Positions 35,979 to 46,680 of a stretch of DNA of 64,000 nt are shown here, one piece after another. The stretch lies in contig NZ_BBZB01000001.1 in assembly GCF_001269985.1 (NCBI RefSeq), positions 3,100,001 to 3,164,000 of the forward strand, written 5' to 3'. The notes beneath the pieces were generated by a model. That model did not search any database. It worked only from the letters and a program-made list of their open reading frames with translations, and was not told where the DNA came from. The position numbers and the translations under genes were made by a program. Source of the stretch: Pseudoalteromonas sp. '520P1 No. 423'. Its GTDB lineage: Bacteria; Pseudomonadota; Gammaproteobacteria; Enterobacterales; Alteromonadaceae. Numbering within the stretch: position 1 is the stretch's first letter; each line of letters starts with the position of its first letter.

Positions 35979-37883
35979 TTAGTTTTGTTCTGCAACAGTT
36001 AAGTTTGCAGCAACTACTTCAGCATCAGCTTTTAATGAATTAACAAAAACTAAATAATTTTTATTAATTTGTTTTGTTGCGAAGTTTTGCTTAACTTGTG
36101 GCTCTACAGTAACGGCATCAGCTGCTGTTACTTTAGTTAATGCAACGATTGCAACATCACCATTATTAAGTGACACTAAATCAGTTACAGCTGCATCTGT
36201 AGGATGTGCGAGTTTAAATACTGACTGTACAATTTCAGATGATACTGAACGATCGCTACGTGTTAAACCTGTCACTTGCTTAACTTCAGCTTCAGCTTCA
36301 GTTGCGATATCAGCTAAAGTAGAACCAGCTTGAACTTTTACATACAAACTATCTGATTTTTCTTTAGTCAGTTCGGCAGCTTTTTGGTTAACTAATATTG
36401 ACTTAATTTGCTCTGATACTTCAGTCATAGGCTTAGTCGCTGCAGCTTTATGCTCTTTTATACGAACAACGATTACATGCTCATCACCTAACTCAATGAC
36501 TTCAGAGTTAACACCATCTTCGATTAATTCAGCAGAAAAAACAGCTTTAACAACTGCTGGGTTACTTAGCGCAGCAGGCGCATTGAAACGGTTAAATAAT
36601 GCAGTAGACATTACTTCATGATTAATTGCACCAGCAGCATCTTCAAGTGAATCGGCAACTTCAAATGCAAGTTCAGCAAGTTCTGTTTGTTTACCGTAGA
36701 AAAGCTCTGTTTTAGCATCTTTTTCTAATGACGCTTTTAATTCTTCTTTAACTTGATCTAATGTTTTGATTTGTTGCGCTAATAAGTCTGTTAGTTTAAT
36801 AATATGATAACCAAATTCAGATTTAACTATTTCAGTTACATCACCTTTAGCTTTTAATGCAAATGCCGCATCTTCAAAAGCAGGATCCATCATATCACGG
36901 TCAATCCAGTCTAAATCACCACCAAGCTCACCGCTAACAATATCATCTGATTCTGTTTCGGCTAATTTTGCAAAATCTTCACCTGCATTCAATTTAGCAA
37001 GTACAGCTTCAGCTTTAAGTTTTGCAGCAGCATCGTCTTCACTGTTATCAATTAAGATATGTGCAACACGACGTTTTTCCGCTTCAACATACTGAGCCTT
37101 ATTTTCTTCATAAGCCAATTCAATATCTTGTTCTGTAATAGGTGTATCTAATACGACTGAATCTGAAGATAATTCAACATATTCTACAGAAACTTGCTCT
37201 TGAGACATAAACTGCGATTGGTTTAATGTGTAATAATCTGAGATTTCAGTCTCTGTTACTTCAATTCCCGCTTTTACTTTATCGGCAGAAACAATTAAGT
37301 AATCTAGATCACGTACCTGAGCTTCAAGTTGCGTTGCTATGCTTACTTCACCATTTAATGCAAAGTCAGTGCCTGCTACTGCAGAAACAAGTTGGCTACG
37401 TGTCATTTCCGTTCTTAAATAATCACGAAATGCATCTGGTTGGTAGTTCATTTGTCTAATAACTTGAATATAACGGTCATTACTAAACTGACCTGCAATT
37501 TGAAAAGAAGGTATACCTCGAATTTCTTCTTTTAACGCTTCATCACTCACACGTAAACCTAATTCGTTAGCAAGCTGCGTTTGTAATTCTTGTTGTACTA
37601 AACGCTCGATTACATTTTCACGAACACGTGCCATATAACTTGGATCTGATGAAATTTGTGAGAAGTACTCACCAAATTGTTGCTCTAAACGACTGCGCTC
37701 GTTTTCATAAGCACGTGCAAAGGTTGTTTGACTAATTTTTTGTCCGTTAACAACCGCAACAGGTTGATCGTTCGGTGAACCTAAATAGCTACCAATACCC
37801 GCTAAGGCAAATGATAATATTACTAAACCAAGGACAATCTTAGCTGTTACACCTTGTGATCCTTCTCTAATTCTTTCTAACAT
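35979..37883 (-). CDS. ppiD: Periplasmic folding chaperone PpiD (SurA-like PPIase)
   Basis: 634 residues. One N-terminal membrane helix (KIVLGLVILSFALAGIGSYLG) anchors it, with the bulk in the periplasm near SecYEG. N-terminal SurA-like region (VAVVNGQKISQTTFARAYENERSRLEQQFG), then a parvulin domain (~265-365: RRVAHILIDNSEDDA, AKLNAGEDFAKLAETESDD, GELGGDLDWIDRDMMDPAFEDAAFAL, SEFGYHIIKL), then a second PPIase-like/C-terminal region. It follows hupB by 189 bases behind a strong terminator, so it has its own promoter. The order lon-hupB-ppiD matches E. coli. Confidence 0.95.
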   Translation of the reverse strand: MLERIREGSQGVTAKIVLGLVILSFALAGIGSYLGSPNDQPVAVVNGQKISQTTFARAYENERSRLEQQFGEYFSQISSDPSYMARVRENVIERLVQQELQTQLANELGLRVSDEALKEEIRGIPSFQIAGQFSNDRYIQVIRQMNYQPDAFRDYLRTEMTRSQLVSAVAGTDFALNGEVSIATQLEAQVRDLDYLIVSADKVKAGIEVTETEISDYYTLNQSQFMSQEQVSVEYVELSSDSVVLDTPITEQDIELAYEENKAQYVEAEKRRVAHILIDNSEDDAAAKLKAEAVLAKLNAGEDFAKLAETESDDIVSGELGGDLDWIDRDMMDPAFEDAAFALKAKGDVTEIVKSEFGYHIIKLTDLLAQQIKTLDQVKEELKASLEKDAKTELFYGKQTELAELAFEVADSLEDAAGAINHEVMSTALFNRFNAPAALSNPAVVKAVFSAELIEDGVNSEVIELGDEHVIVVRIKEHKAAATKPMTEVSEQIKSILVNQKAAELTKEKSDSLYVKVQAGSTLADIATEAEAEVKQVTGLTRSDRSVSSEIVQSVFKLAHPTDAAVTDLVSLNNGDVAIVALTKVTAADAVTVEPQVKQNFATKQINKNYLVFVNSLKADAEVVAANLTVAEQN

Positions 37884-37981
37884 TATTTTATCTCTTTATG
37901 TACCAAGTAAAATTACAAATCAGCATCAGCCTAAATTGGACTTGGAAACCGATTGGTAATTCAACTTGAAAAATTTGGTGT

Positions 37982-38018
37982 AAAAAAAGCGCATCTTATC
38001 AGATGCGCCTTTTTACTT
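37982..38018. terminator. hupB terminator
   Basis: AAAAAAAGCGCATCT, loop TATC, AGATGCGCCTTTTT between hupB and ppiD. Confidence 0.85.
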
Positions 38019-38072
38019 GAAGCTATTAACGGAATAAACATCCCTAACTTTCACAATCAACTAAATGTTGAA

Positions 38073-38348
38073 TTAAGCGTTAACGGCATCTTTAAGTGAT
38101 TTACCAGCTTTGAAAGCTGGGATTGTTGCAGCTGCGATTTCAATTGCAGCACCAGTTTGTGGATTACGACCAGTACGCGCAGCACGTTCACGAACAGAAA
38201 ATGTTCCAAAACCAACTAATGCAACAGAATCACCTTCTTTAAGTGCGCCTGAAACTGAATTGATGAAAGAATCTAGTGCACGTCCTGCTGCAGCTTTAGA
38301 AATATCAGCACTTGAAGCCATTTGATCTATTAGTTGAGATTTATTCAC
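38073..38348 (-). CDS. hupB: DNA-binding protein HU-beta
   Basis: 91 residues, slightly longer than the ~90 usual. HU/IHF fold: [28 protein letters not shown], then [25 protein letters not shown], where the proline-tipped DNA-binding arm lies, then [22 protein letters not shown]. Shapes and compacts the nucleoid. The start codon is GTG 38348 with an AAGGGG site upstream. It lies 195 bases after lon. Confidence 0.96.
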   Translation of the reverse strand: MNKSQLIDQMASSADISKAAAGRALDSFINSVSGALKEGDSVALVGFGTFSVRERAARTGRNPQTGAAIEIAAATIPAFKAGKSLKDAVNA

Positions 38349-38543
38349 AACAACATCCCCTTATATTTTTATTATCATCGAAAACAAGACTTTCGACATC
38401 TTAGTTAAATTTGATGTAAGTTAGCCAAATCCTTATAGGATAAGGGCTGCACTTAAAAACCAGAGCCTAACTTATCATACCTTTTTAATTTGAAAAGCCC
38501 TTTACAGCACTTTTTTCAATTTTTTTAACATTTTTGTTAATAT

Positions 38544-40895
38544 TTACTTAGAAGCGACTGAAAAACTCTCAATTGGGTTTAATAAAGTCAGCTCTAATAC
38601 CTCATCAATCCACTTAACTGGGTGAATTGATAAGCCTTGCAATACATTTTCAGGGATCTCTTTTAAGTCCCTTGCATTGTCATTTGGAATAATAACTGTC
38701 TTAATACCACCACGATGTGCAGCTAATAACTTCTCTTTTAAGCCACCAATAGGCAATACTTCACCACGTAGTGTAATTTCACCTGTCATTGCAACATCAG
38801 AGCGTACAGGGTTACCTGTTAGGCTCGATACTAATGCACATACCATAGCAGCACCGGCACTCGGCCCATCTTTAGGTGTTGCGCCTTCAGGCACATGAAC
38901 ATGAATATCACGTTTCAAATAAAAATCTTCATTAATGCGAAGTTTCTCACTGCGGCTACGAACGACAGTCATTGCAGCTTGAATTGACTCTTGCATAACA
39001 TCACCAAGAGAACCCGTGTGAGTTAACTTACCTTTACCTGGCACTGCAGCACATTCAATTGTTAGTAAATCACCGCCTACTTCAGTCCATGCTAATCCAG
39101 TCACTTGCCCAATGCGGTCATCACCTTCAGCTTTACCATAATCATGGTGTTGCACACCTAAGTAGTTTTCAAGGTTATCTTGATTAATAACCACTTTTTT
39201 AATGTCTTTATTCAATAAAATTTCTTTTACTGCTTTACGACATAATTTTGAAATTTCACGCTCTAGATTACGTACACCTGCCTCACGTGTGTAATATCGA
39301 ATAATGCCGATAATGGCACTATCTTCAATTTCAATTTCATTTTGCTTTAAGCCATTACGTTTAATTTGTTTAACAAGTAAATGTTTAGTTGCAATGTTTA
39401 GCTTTTCATCTTCGGTATAACCTGATAAACGAATCACTTCCATACGGTCCAATAATGGCCCTGGAATATTAAAGCTATTAGAAGTTGCTACAAACATCAC
39501 ATCTGATAAATCGTAATCTACTTCTAGGTAGTGATCGTTAAAGCTGGTATTTTGCTCTGGGTCTAATACTTCTAATAATGCAGAAGATGGGTCGCCACGC
39601 ATATCAGATGACATTTTATCAATTTCATCTAATAGGAATAATGGGTTTTTAACACCTACTTTTGACATTTTTTGAATGATCTTACCTGGCATAGAACCAA
39701 TGTAAGTACGTCTATGACCTCGTATTTCAGCTTCATCTCTTACACCACCAAGTGCCATACGTACATATTGACGACCCGTTGATTTAGCAATTGATTGACC
39801 TAACGACGTTTTACCAACGCCAGGAGGACCGACTAAACACAAGATAGGACCTTTAAGTTTATTAGTACGTTGTTGAACTGCAAGATATTCCATTATGCGT
39901 TCTTTAACTTTTTCTAGACCATGGTGATCTGAATCAAGTACTTCTTGCGCTTTGGCTAAATCTTTTTTAACTTTAGAACGTTTTTTCCAAGGAACACCTA
40001 TCATCCAATCTATGTATGAACGAACAACAGTGGCTTCTGCAGACATAGGAGACATCATTTTAAGCTTGTTTAATTCAGCTTTGGTTTTGTCTGTTGCCTC
40101 TTGAGGCATACCTGCTTCATCTATTTTTTTAGCTAATGCTTCAAATTCATCAGGCGTATCATCTAATTCACCTAACTCTTTTTGAATCGCTTTCATTTGC
40201 TCATTCAAATAGTACTCTCGTTGGCTTTTTTCCATTTGCTTTTTAACACGAGAGCGAATTTTCTTTTCTACTTGAAGTAAGTCAATTTCACCTTCCATTT
40301 GAGCCATCAAAAACTCTAGGCGTTCAGTCACATTAGCAATTTCAAGTACTTTTTGTTTTTCAGCTACTTTTAATGGCATATGTGCCGCCATAGTATCAGC
40401 CAAACGTGCAGGCTCATCTATGCCCGAAACTGATGTCAGTACTTCAGGTGGGATTTTCTTATTAAGTTTAACGTAGCCTTCAAATTGACTAACAGCACTA
40501 CGAATAAATACATCATGCTCTTGCTCGTCAATTTCTTCAGATACGATATATTGCGACTGTGCAATGAAAAATTCATCAGTTTGAGTAAACTCTGTAATTT
40601 GAGCACGCTGTGTGCCCTCGACTAAGACTTTAACCGTACCATCAGGTAGCTTTAACAATTGTAGGATCGTCGCAATCGTACCAACCTGATAAACATCTTC
40701 AACTTCAGGTTCATCAATGCTGGCATCTTTTTGTGCTACTAAAAATATTTGTTTGTCATTGTCCATTGCCGCTTCTAAGCATTTGATAGATTTTTCACGT
40801 CCAACAAATAAAGGGATCACCATATGTGGGTAAACAACCACATCTCTTAGGGCTAATACTGGAATCTCAACACAATCAGTTCGTTCAAGCGTCAT
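38544..40895 (-). CDS. lon: ATP-dependent protease Lon
   Basis: Cytoplasmic AAA+ serine protease that degrades damaged and regulatory proteins. 783 residues, full length. The N-terminal substrate domain ([23 protein letters not shown]) is followed by AAA+ with [15 protein letters not shown] (~355-368), the [30 protein letters not shown]alker B segment, then the protease domain with [18 protein letters not shown] (catalytic Ser) and the lysine in [18 protein letters not shown] weak sigma-32-like promoter lies ~97-124 bases upstream. Confidence 0.97.
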   Translation of the reverse strand: MTLERTDCVEIPVLALRDVVVYPHMVIPLFVGREKSIKCLEAAMDNDKQIFLVAQKDASIDEPEVEDVYQVGTIATILQLLKLPDGTVKVLVEGTQRAQITEFTQTDEFFIAQSQYIVSEEIDEQEHDVFIRSAVSQFEGYVKLNKKIPPEVLTSVSGIDEPARLADTMAAHMPLKVAEKQKVLEIANVTERLEFLMAQMEGEIDLLQVEKKIRSRVKKQMEKSQREYYLNEQMKAIQKELGELDDTPDEFEALAKKIDEAGMPQEATDKTKAELNKLKMMSPMSAEATVVRSYIDWMIGVPWKKRSKVKKDLAKAQEVLDSDHHGLEKVKERIMEYLAVQQRTNKLKGPILCLVGPPGVGKTSLGQSIAKSTGRQYVRMALGGVRDEAEIRGHRRTYIGSMPGKIIQKMSKVGVKNPLFLLDEIDKMSSDMRGDPSSALLEVLDPEQNTSFNDHYLEVDYDLSDVMFVATSNSFNIPGPLLDRMEVIRLSGYTEDEKLNIATKHLLVKQIKRNGLKQNEIEIEDSAIIGIIRYYTREAGVRNLEREISKLCRKAVKEILLNKDIKKVVINQDNLENYLGVQHHDYGKAEGDDRIGQVTGLAWTEVGGDLLTIECAAVPGKGKLTHTGSLGDVMQESIQAAMTVVRSRSEKLRINEDFYLKRDIHVHVPEGATPKDGPSAGAAMVCALVSSLTGNPVRSDVAMTGEITLRGEVLPIGGLKEKLLAAHRGGIKTVIIPNDNARDLKEIPENVLQGLSIHPVKWIDEVLELTLLNPIESFSVASK

Positions 40896-40991
40896 TATTA
40901 TTCTCTTGAGGCTGATATCAATACAAAAAATTAAGTTTTTTTACTTATAATTTATTTGCATTGGTATTTAAAAAAAAAGGGCATGAATTGA

Positions 40992-41019
40992 ATATGGGGA
41001 TAACTAAACTAAAGATCAA
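40992..41019 (-). promoter_or_regulatory. Possible sigma-32 promoter of lon
   Basis: On the minus strand TTGATC (41019-41014), a 14-base spacer and CCCCATAT (40999-40992). The -10 fits the heat-shock pattern well, the -35 only partly. Confidence 0.4.
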
Positions 41020-41029
41020 TCATTTTATG

Positions 41030-41062
41030 AAAAAAGGAACCGAATGGTTCCTTTTTGTTTGT
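41030..41062. terminator. clpX terminator
   Basis: AAAAAGGAACC, loop GAAT, GGTTCCTTTTT between clpX and lon. Confidence 0.85.
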
Positions 41063-41091
41063 TTTATATACTAAACCAGCTAAAAATCAAG

Positions 41092-42375
41092 CTATTCAGA
41101 TGCTGCTTTATCTGTAGGCGGGTTTTCATAAATTAATATAGGATCAGACTCACCTTTAATTACTGTTTCATCTATAACAACCTTGCTAACATTTTCCATA
41201 GAAGGTAATTCATACATGATATCAAGTAATACGGCTTCAACAATCGAACGTAAACCACGTGCGCCTGTCTTTCTTTCCATTGCTTTTTCAGCAATTGCAA
41301 TTAATGCATCTTCGCGGAATTCAAGTCCAACATCTTCCATTTGGAACAAGGCATCATACTGCTTTGTTAATGCATTTTTAGGTTCGTTTAATATTTGGAT
41401 CAATGCATCTTGATCTAACTCACCTAAAGTGGCTACAACAGGTAAACGACCGATAAATTCAGGAATTAAACCAAATTTGATTAAATCTTCAGGTTGCACA
41501 TCTTTTAAGTTATCACTTAACGTTTGTGTTTTCTCTGATGATTTAACATCTACACCAAAACCAATACCCGTATTTTTATGACCACGAGCTTCAACAACTT
41601 TATCTAAGCCGGCAAATGCGCCGCCACAAATAAATAATATTTTAGAAGTATCAACTTGTAAAAACTCTTGTTGTGGGTGTTTTCTACCACCTTGAGGTGG
41701 CACAGATGCAACAGTACCTTCAATAAGTTTAAGTAAAGCTTGTTGAACACCTTCACCTGATACATCACGGGTAATAGATGGATTATCTGATTTACGTGAA
41801 ATTTTATCAATTTCATCAACGTAAACGATACCACGTTGTGCTTTATCTACATCATAATCACATTTTTGCAGTAATTTTTGAATGATGTTTTCAACATCCT
41901 CACCAACATAACCAGCTTCAGTTAATGTTGTTGCATCAGCCATTGTAAATGGTACATCTAATAATTTAGCTAATGTTTCAGCTAATAGAGTTTTACCACT
42001 ACCTGTAGGCCCAATAAGTAAAATATTACTTTTACCTAATTCAACTGAAGATGTTGTTGTAGATTGATTTTTTAAGCGCTTGTAATGGTTATAAACAGCA
42101 ACAGACAATACTTTTTTAGCATGCTCTTGGCCTATAACATAGTCATCAAGGTGTGCGCGTATCTCTTTTGGCACAGGCAGTTTTTCAGATGCGATATGCT
42201 TAGGAGCAATATCTTGTATTTCTTCCCTGATGATATCATTACATAACTCTACACACTCATCACAAACATAAACAGACGGACCTGCTATTAATTTGCGTAC
42301 TTCATGTTGGCTTTTGCCACAGAATGAGCAGTATAAAAGTTTACTGTTCTTATCGCCGTCAGTAGTGTCGGACAT
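41092..42375 (-). CDS. clpX: ClpXP unfoldase subunit ClpX
   Basis: 427 residues. The N-terminal zinc-binding domain ([33 protein letters not shown], four Cys) recognises adaptors and substrates. AAA+ domain: [15 protein letters not shown] (~118-132), pore loop [21 protein letters not shown], the IGFGVDVK ClpP-docking loop and [12 protein letters not shown]. Feeds ClpP. 102 bases downstream of clpP. Confidence 0.97.
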   Translation of the reverse strand: MSDTTDGDKNSKLLYCSFCGKSQHEVRKLIAGPSVYVCDECVELCNDIIREEIQDIAPKHIASEKLPVPKEIRAHLDDYVIGQEHAKKVLSVAVYNHYKRLKNQSTTTSSVELGKSNILLIGPTGSGKTLLAETLAKLLDVPFTMADATTLTEAGYVGEDVENIIQKLLQKCDYDVDKAQRGIVYVDEIDKISRKSDNPSITRDVSGEGVQQALLKLIEGTVASVPPQGGRKHPQQEFLQVDTSKILFICGGAFAGLDKVVEARGHKNTGIGFGVDVKSSEKTQTLSDNLKDVQPEDLIKFGLIPEFIGRLPVVATLGELDQDALIQILNEPKNALTKQYDALFQMEDVGLEFREDALIAIAEKAMERKTGARGLRSIVEAVLLDIMYELPSMENVSKVVIDETVIKGESDPILIYENPPTDKAASE

Positions 42376-42477
42376 TAAGCTACCTCTTTCCTAGCGCATC
42401 ACTAAGGTCTTTATACTAAAATATTAGTAAAAAAAACTTAGATGCGCACACTTATTTAATTATTCGTTTATTTTGCA

Positions 42478-43089
42478 CTAATCGCGTTGTGTAAGTACAG
42501 CATCAACGATGCCATATTCAACAGCTTGTTCAGCACTCATAAAGTTATCACGATCTGTATCGTTTGCAACAACTTCTAATGGTTGCCCACTATGTTCTGC
42601 AAGTAATCTATTTAACTTATCTTTAATAGACAAGATTTCTTTAGCATGAATTTCAAAATCAGATGCCTGGCCTTGGAACCCACCTAAAGGTTGATGGATC
42701 ATCACGCGTGCATTGGGTAAACAAAAACGCTTACCTTTTGTGCCACCTGATAATAAAAAAGCACCCATACTTGCTGCTTGACCAACACATACAGTACTAA
42801 TATTTGGTTTGATGAAATTCATCGTATCATAAATTGCCATTCCAGCAGTCACTGAACCGCCTGGCGAATTGATATAGATGAAAATATCCTTTTCTGGATT
42901 TTCTGATTCTAAAAATAATAATTGGGCAACAATTAAGTCAGCCATATTATCTTCAACTTGACCTGTCAGAAATATAACTCGCTCTTTTAGTAATCGAGAA
43001 TAAATATCATAAGAGCGCTCGCCTTTTGGTGTCTGTTCAACAACCATAGGAACTAATGCGTCTGAAGGAGCTGTAATATTATTAAACAT
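42478..43089 (-). CDS. clpP: ATP-dependent Clp protease proteolytic subunit
   Basis: 203-residue serine protease that forms the double-heptamer ring of ClpXP/ClpAP. Catalytic Ser in [37 protein letters not shown], which also holds the catalytic His (MIHQP); the Asp is in the following [20 protein letters not shown] region. [19 protein letters not shown] is the strand that handles the peptide. A short N-terminal propeptide is typical. Lies 150 bases after tig, beyond a terminator. Confidence 0.97.
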   Translation of the reverse strand: MFNNITAPSDALVPMVVEQTPKGERSYDIYSRLLKERVIFLTGQVEDNMADLIVAQLLFLESENPEKDIFIYINSPGGSVTAGMAIYDTMNFIKPNISTVCVGQAASMGAFLLSGGTKGKRFCLPNARVMIHQPLGGFQGQASDFEIHAKEILSIKDKLNRLLAEHSGQPLEVVANDTDRDNFMSAEQAVEYGIVDAVLTQRD

Positions 43090-43147
43090 TTAAATCAATT
43101 TCCTTATTCGCTTTTTATTAGGAGAAAAATTATAGGCTAAAATGTAA

Positions 43148-43190
43148 AAAGGCCCGAGTATCAAGTGAAATAACACAGATACACGAGCCA
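43148..43190 (-). terminator. tig terminator
   Basis: On the minus strand GGCTCGtGTATC pairs with GATACtCGGGCC around a 15-base loop, then a T5 run. Located between tig and clpP. Confidence 0.65.
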
Positions 43191-43239
43191 TTTAAACTTT
43201 AGCAGAGATTTAAGTCAATGACTTTATGCTAAAGGTGTA

Positions 43240-44544
43240 TTATTGAGCCGCTTGTGGGTTCATAATATCATCAAAAGCAGTCTCAACATCTGAGATAGTT
43301 GCTTTTGCTAAAAGAGTCTCTACAGCTTGCTCTTCCATAGCAACATTGCGCATTTGCTGCATCATTTGCTCGTTAGATTTGTAGTACTCAACAACTTCAG
43401 TTGGATCTTCATATGCAGAAGCCATAGTTGAGATAAGTTCTTCAACTTTAGAATCATCAACTTTGATTTCGTTTGATTTGATCACTTCACCTAATAATAG
43501 GCCAGTCTTAACACGCTTCTCAGCTTGCTCTTTAAATAATTCAGCAGGAAGCTCAGGCATGTTTTTAGCGTCGCCACCAAAACGTTGTGCAGCTTGCTGA
43601 CGTAAAGTATCAACTTCTTGAGAAACTAAAGCGCTTGGTACTTCAACATCATTAGTTGATAAAAGACCTTCAATTACTTGCTCTTTAACTTTTGCTTTAA
43701 CAGCTTGGTCAAGTTCACGAGTCATGTTCTTTTTAACTTCAACTTTAAGTGCGTCAACACCGCCTTCAGCTACACCGAATACAACAGCAAACTCGTCGTT
43801 AAGTTCTGGTAATTCCTGAACTTCAACTTTTTTAACTGTGATTGCGAACTCGGCGTCTTTACCTTTAAGGTTTTCAGCGTGGTATTCTTCAGGGAAAGTT
43901 ACAGAAGCAACTAATTCTTCGCCTGCTTTTTTACCTATGATGTTATCTTCGAAACCTGGGATCATACGACCTTGGCCAAGTTCTAGAGGGAAATCTTCAG
44001 ATTTGCCACCTTCAAACTCTTCACCGTCAACTTTACCGATAAAATCGATAGTAACACGAGCGCTTTCTGACGCAGCATCTTCAGATACAGTCCAGTTAGC
44101 GTGTTGCTTACGTAAAGTTTCTAACATGTTTTCAAGATCAGCGTCAGTTACAGTAACAGCTGGCTTTTCAACTTTGATAGTTTCTAAATCTTTTAATTCA
44201 ACTTCAGGGTAAACTTCTAAAGTTGCAGCGAATTCTAGGTCTTTACCTGCTTCTAATGCTTTAGGAGCAAAAGTAGGTGCGCCTGCTGGATTTAATTTTT
44301 CAGCAACAACAGCATCAATGTAATGACGTTGCATAAGTTCACCAGCAACTTCTTGGTGTACAGCTGCACCGTAACGTTTTTTGATTACAGAAACTGGAAC
44401 TTTACCTGCGCGGAAACCATCAATACGTTGAGTTTTTGATAATTGTTGTAAGCGTTTTTTTACTTCAGTATCGATGTTCACAGCTGGAACAGTGATAGTC
44501 AAACGGCGCTCTAGGCCTTGAGTCGTCTCAACAGAAACTTGCAT
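43240..44544 (-). CDS. tig: Trigger factor
   Basis: Ribosome-associated chaperone and PPIase. 434 residues. The ribosome-binding N domain carries the signature region [23 protein letters not shown]. The FKBP-type PPIase domain (~150-245) holds [41 protein letters not shown], followed by the C-terminal helical arms. First of the tig-clpP-clpX-lon-hupB-ppiD series. A GAGGT site and a clear -10 (TATAAT) lie upstream. Confidence 0.97.
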   Translation of the reverse strand: MQVSVETTQGLERRLTITVPAVNIDTEVKKRLQQLSKTQRIDGFRAGKVPVSVIKKRYGAAVHQEVAGELMQRHYIDAVVAEKLNPAGAPTFAPKALEAGKDLEFAATLEVYPEVELKDLETIKVEKPAVTVTDADLENMLETLRKQHANWTVSEDAASESARVTIDFIGKVDGEEFEGGKSEDFPLELGQGRMIPGFEDNIIGKKAGEELVASVTFPEEYHAENLKGKDAEFAITVKKVEVQELPELNDEFAVVFGVAEGGVDALKVEVKKNMTRELDQAVKAKVKEQVIEGLLSTNDVEVPSALVSQEVDTLRQQAAQRFGGDAKNMPELPAELFKEQAEKRVKTGLLLGEVIKSNEIKVDDSKVEELISTMASAYEDPTEVVEYYKSNEQMMQQMRNVAMEEQAVETLLAKATISDVETAFDDIMNPQAAQ

Positions 44545-44652
44545 GATTTACCTCAATCTATATATTTTGGCGTTCAATACGCCTTCCTTTCAAACAATAA
44601 AAATTACTGCTTGATCGTCCGTAGACGTTTTTTATTTAATATTAGTCGCGGC

Positions 44653-44680
44653 ATTATAGCGTAAATATTCAGATAGTCGA
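44653..44680 (-). promoter_or_regulatory. Probable tig promoter in the tRNA-tig gap
   Basis: On the minus strand a consensus TATAAT (44658-44653) followed by a GC-rich GCCGCGAC start region; the -35 (TCGACT, 16-base spacer) is poor. Gives a ~100-base leader. The rest of the 303-base gap (44545-44847) holds a GGCGTATTGAACGCC hairpin in the leader and no gene. Confidence 0.5.
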
Positions 44681-44847
44681 GTAACCAATATGATTTTTTA
44701 AATAAGAGTGACAAATTAAAATTTTTGAATGGTGATTTTGTAAAAACTAACGATAAACGAGCTGTGTATCGCAAATTGAATAAGTATCTTGAGCGATAAA
44801 AATGATTAATTAAATATAGATAAGATGTAGATAGAAACTTTAAGAAA

Positions 44848-44924
44848 TGGTCGGCGATGCAGGATTTGAACCTGCGACCCCTTGGACCCAAACCAAGTGC
44901 GCTACCAAACTGCGCTAATCGCCG
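44848..44924 (-). tRNA. tRNA-Pro(UGG), copy 1
   Basis: 77 bases with encoded CCA. The 5' end is CGGCGAT and the acceptor partner ATCGCCG; the anticodon loop TTTGGGT sits between CTTGG and CCAAG, so the anticodon is TGG. Last gene of the six-tRNA array. Confidence 0.95.
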
Positions 44925-44955
44925 TATTTATTTCTTTAATTGAGGTATTTTAAGA

Positions 44956-45032
44956 TGGTCGGCGATGCAGGATTTGAACCTGCGACCCCTTGGACCCAAA
45001 CCAAGTGCGCTACCAAACTGCGCTAATCGCCG
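44956..45032 (-). tRNA. tRNA-Pro(UGG), copy 2
   Basis: Same sequence as the other three tRNA-Pro genes over the full 77 bases including CCA. 31 bases separate it from copy 1. Confidence 0.95.
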
Positions 45033-45079
45033 AAAATAAAATTTTAAATGTGAACTATATTTATGAACTAATTTATAAA

Positions 45080-45156
45080 TGGTCGGCGATGCAGGATTTG
45101 AACCTGCGACCCCTTGGACCCAAACCAAGTGCGCTACCAAACTGCGCTAATCGCCG
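45080..45156 (-). tRNA. tRNA-Pro(UGG), copy 3
   Basis: Identical 77-base tRNA-Pro gene with anticodon TGG and encoded CCA, 47 bases upstream of copy 2. Confidence 0.95.
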
Positions 45157-45182
45157 AACTATACTTATTTTTAGAATCAAAT

Positions 45183-45259
45183 TGGGGCGATTGACGGGGC
45201 TCGAACCCGCGACCACCGGAATCACAATCCAGGGCTCTACCAACTGAGCTACAACCGCC
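45183..45259 (-). tRNA. tRNA-His(GUG)
   Basis: 77 bases with the extra 5' G typical of histidine tRNAs, giving an 8-bp acceptor (GGCGGTTG with CAATCGCC). Anticodon loop TTGTGAT between CTGGA and TCCGG, anticodon GTG. CCA is encoded. Confidence 0.95.
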
Positions 45260-45290
45260 ATAATTTAAATCTTTGAATATAAAAATAAAA

Positions 45291-45367
<77 letters not shown>

Positions 45368-45407
45368 ATTTTATTTTATTTAACCACTTATCTTTATAAA
45401 AATAAAG

Positions 45408-45484
45408 TGGTCGGCGATGCAGGATTTGAACCTGCGACCCCTTGGACCCAAACCAAGTGCGCTACCAAACTGCGCTAATCGCCG
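45408..45484 (-). tRNA. tRNA-Pro(UGG), copy 4
   Basis: First gene of the array, identical to the three downstream tRNA-Pro genes. It sits about 40 bases from the predicted promoter. Confidence 0.95.
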
Positions 45485-45529
45485 AATATTCAGTTACTTT
45501 CGAGTAAGTACTCGTTGGCAACGGGGTGC

Positions 45530-45558
45530 ATAATAGAGATTTGATGTAGGCAGGTCAA
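45530..45558 (-). promoter_or_regulatory. Promoter of the tRNA array
   Basis: On the minus strand TTGACC (45558-45553), exactly 17 bases, TATTAT (45535-45530), then GCACCCCG, a GC-rich discriminator as in stringently controlled stable-RNA promoters. Confidence 0.78.
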
Positions 45559-45762
45559 ACCTTTTTTTAATAAATATTTCTAAGTGCCTAAAATTAAATC
45601 ATACTGACTGTTTTTTAGGTTTTTTGATTAATCTTTGTCTGCTTTTAATTATAAAACATCATTATCTTTATTATCTAAAGCAGACTTACTTGGCGCATCA
45701 CCCGTTTCGTGAGAAAATAACCTGTAACAAAAGTCCTATAACCCCAAATTTAAAGGTCACCC

Positions 45763-46617
45763 ATGACGGCAAACATCATAGATGGTAAAGCAATTGCGAA
45801 ACAAGTTAGAAATGCAGTAGCTTCAAAAGTAAAACAGCGTCTAGAAAATGGTTTACGAGCTCCTGGCTTAGCTGTTGTACTTGTAGGTTTAGATCCTGCC
45901 AGTCAAGTATATGTAGGTTCAAAACGCAAAGCCTGTGAAGAAGTTGGATTTTTATCTAAATCTTATGACCTACCAGTAGATTCAACTGAAGAGCAAATTT
46001 TAGATCTGGTTGATTCGTTAAATAATGACCCTGAAGTAGATGGTATTTTAGTTCAGCTGCCTTTACCTGAAGGATTAAATGCCGAAAAAGTACTTGAACG
46101 CATTACTCCTCATAAAGATGTTGATGGCTTCCATCCATACAATATAGGTAGACTAGCACAACGTATGCCAGCACTTCGTCCTTGTACTCCAAAAGGGATT
46201 ATTACTTTACTTGATTCAACGGGTGTTAAATACAGAGGTATGCACGCTGTTGTTGTTGGTGCATCTAATATAGTAGGCCGCCCTATGTCTTTAGAATTAT
46301 TACTTGCAGGCTGTACTACTACTGTATGTCATAAATTCACAAAGGATCTTGAAGACCACGTTCGTCGTGCTGATTTAGTAGTTGTTGCCGTTGGTAAACC
46401 GGCATTTATTCCTGGTGATTGGATTAAAGAAGGTGCAATTGTAATAGATGTGGGTATCAACCGTTTAGATTCAGGTAAGTTAGTGGGTGATGTTGAATAT
46501 GATGTTGCACAAAACAATGCCAGCTTTATCACGCCAGTGCCTGGTGGCGTAGGCCCAATGACAGTTGCAAGTTTGATAGAAAATACTTTAGAAGCATGTG
46601 AAAATTACCATAGCTAA
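45763..46617 (+). CDS. folD: Methylenetetrahydrofolate dehydrogenase/cyclohydrolase
   Basis: 284 residues. Converts 5,10-methylene-THF to 10-formyl-THF in two steps. Motifs: [28 protein letters not shown] (with the catalytic Lys in the YVGSKRK segment), [59 protein letters not shown] and [24 protein letters not shown] site before ATG 45763. Converges with cysS. Confidence 0.96.
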   Translation: MTANIIDGKAIAKQVRNAVASKVKQRLENGLRAPGLAVVLVGLDPASQVYVGSKRKACEEVGFLSKSYDLPVDSTEEQILDLVDSLNNDPEVDGILVQLPLPEGLNAEKVLERITPHKDVDGFHPYNIGRLAQRMPALRPCTPKGIITLLDSTGVKYRGMHAVVVGASNIVGRPMSLELLLAGCTTTVCHKFTKDLEDHVRRADLVVVAVGKPAFIPGDWIKEGAIVIDVGINRLDSGKLVGDVEYDVAQNNASFITPVPGGVGPMTVASLIENTLEACENYHS

Positions 46618-46642
46618 TTATTAAATCGATAATTTAGTCATA

Positions 46643-46673
46643 AAAAAACCGCATAGAATGCGGTTTTTTTATG
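46643..46673. terminator. Bidirectional terminator between folD and cysS
   Basis: AAAAAAACCGCAT, loop AGA, ATGCGGTTTTTTT. Confidence 0.88.
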
Positions 46674-46680
46674 ACTAAAT

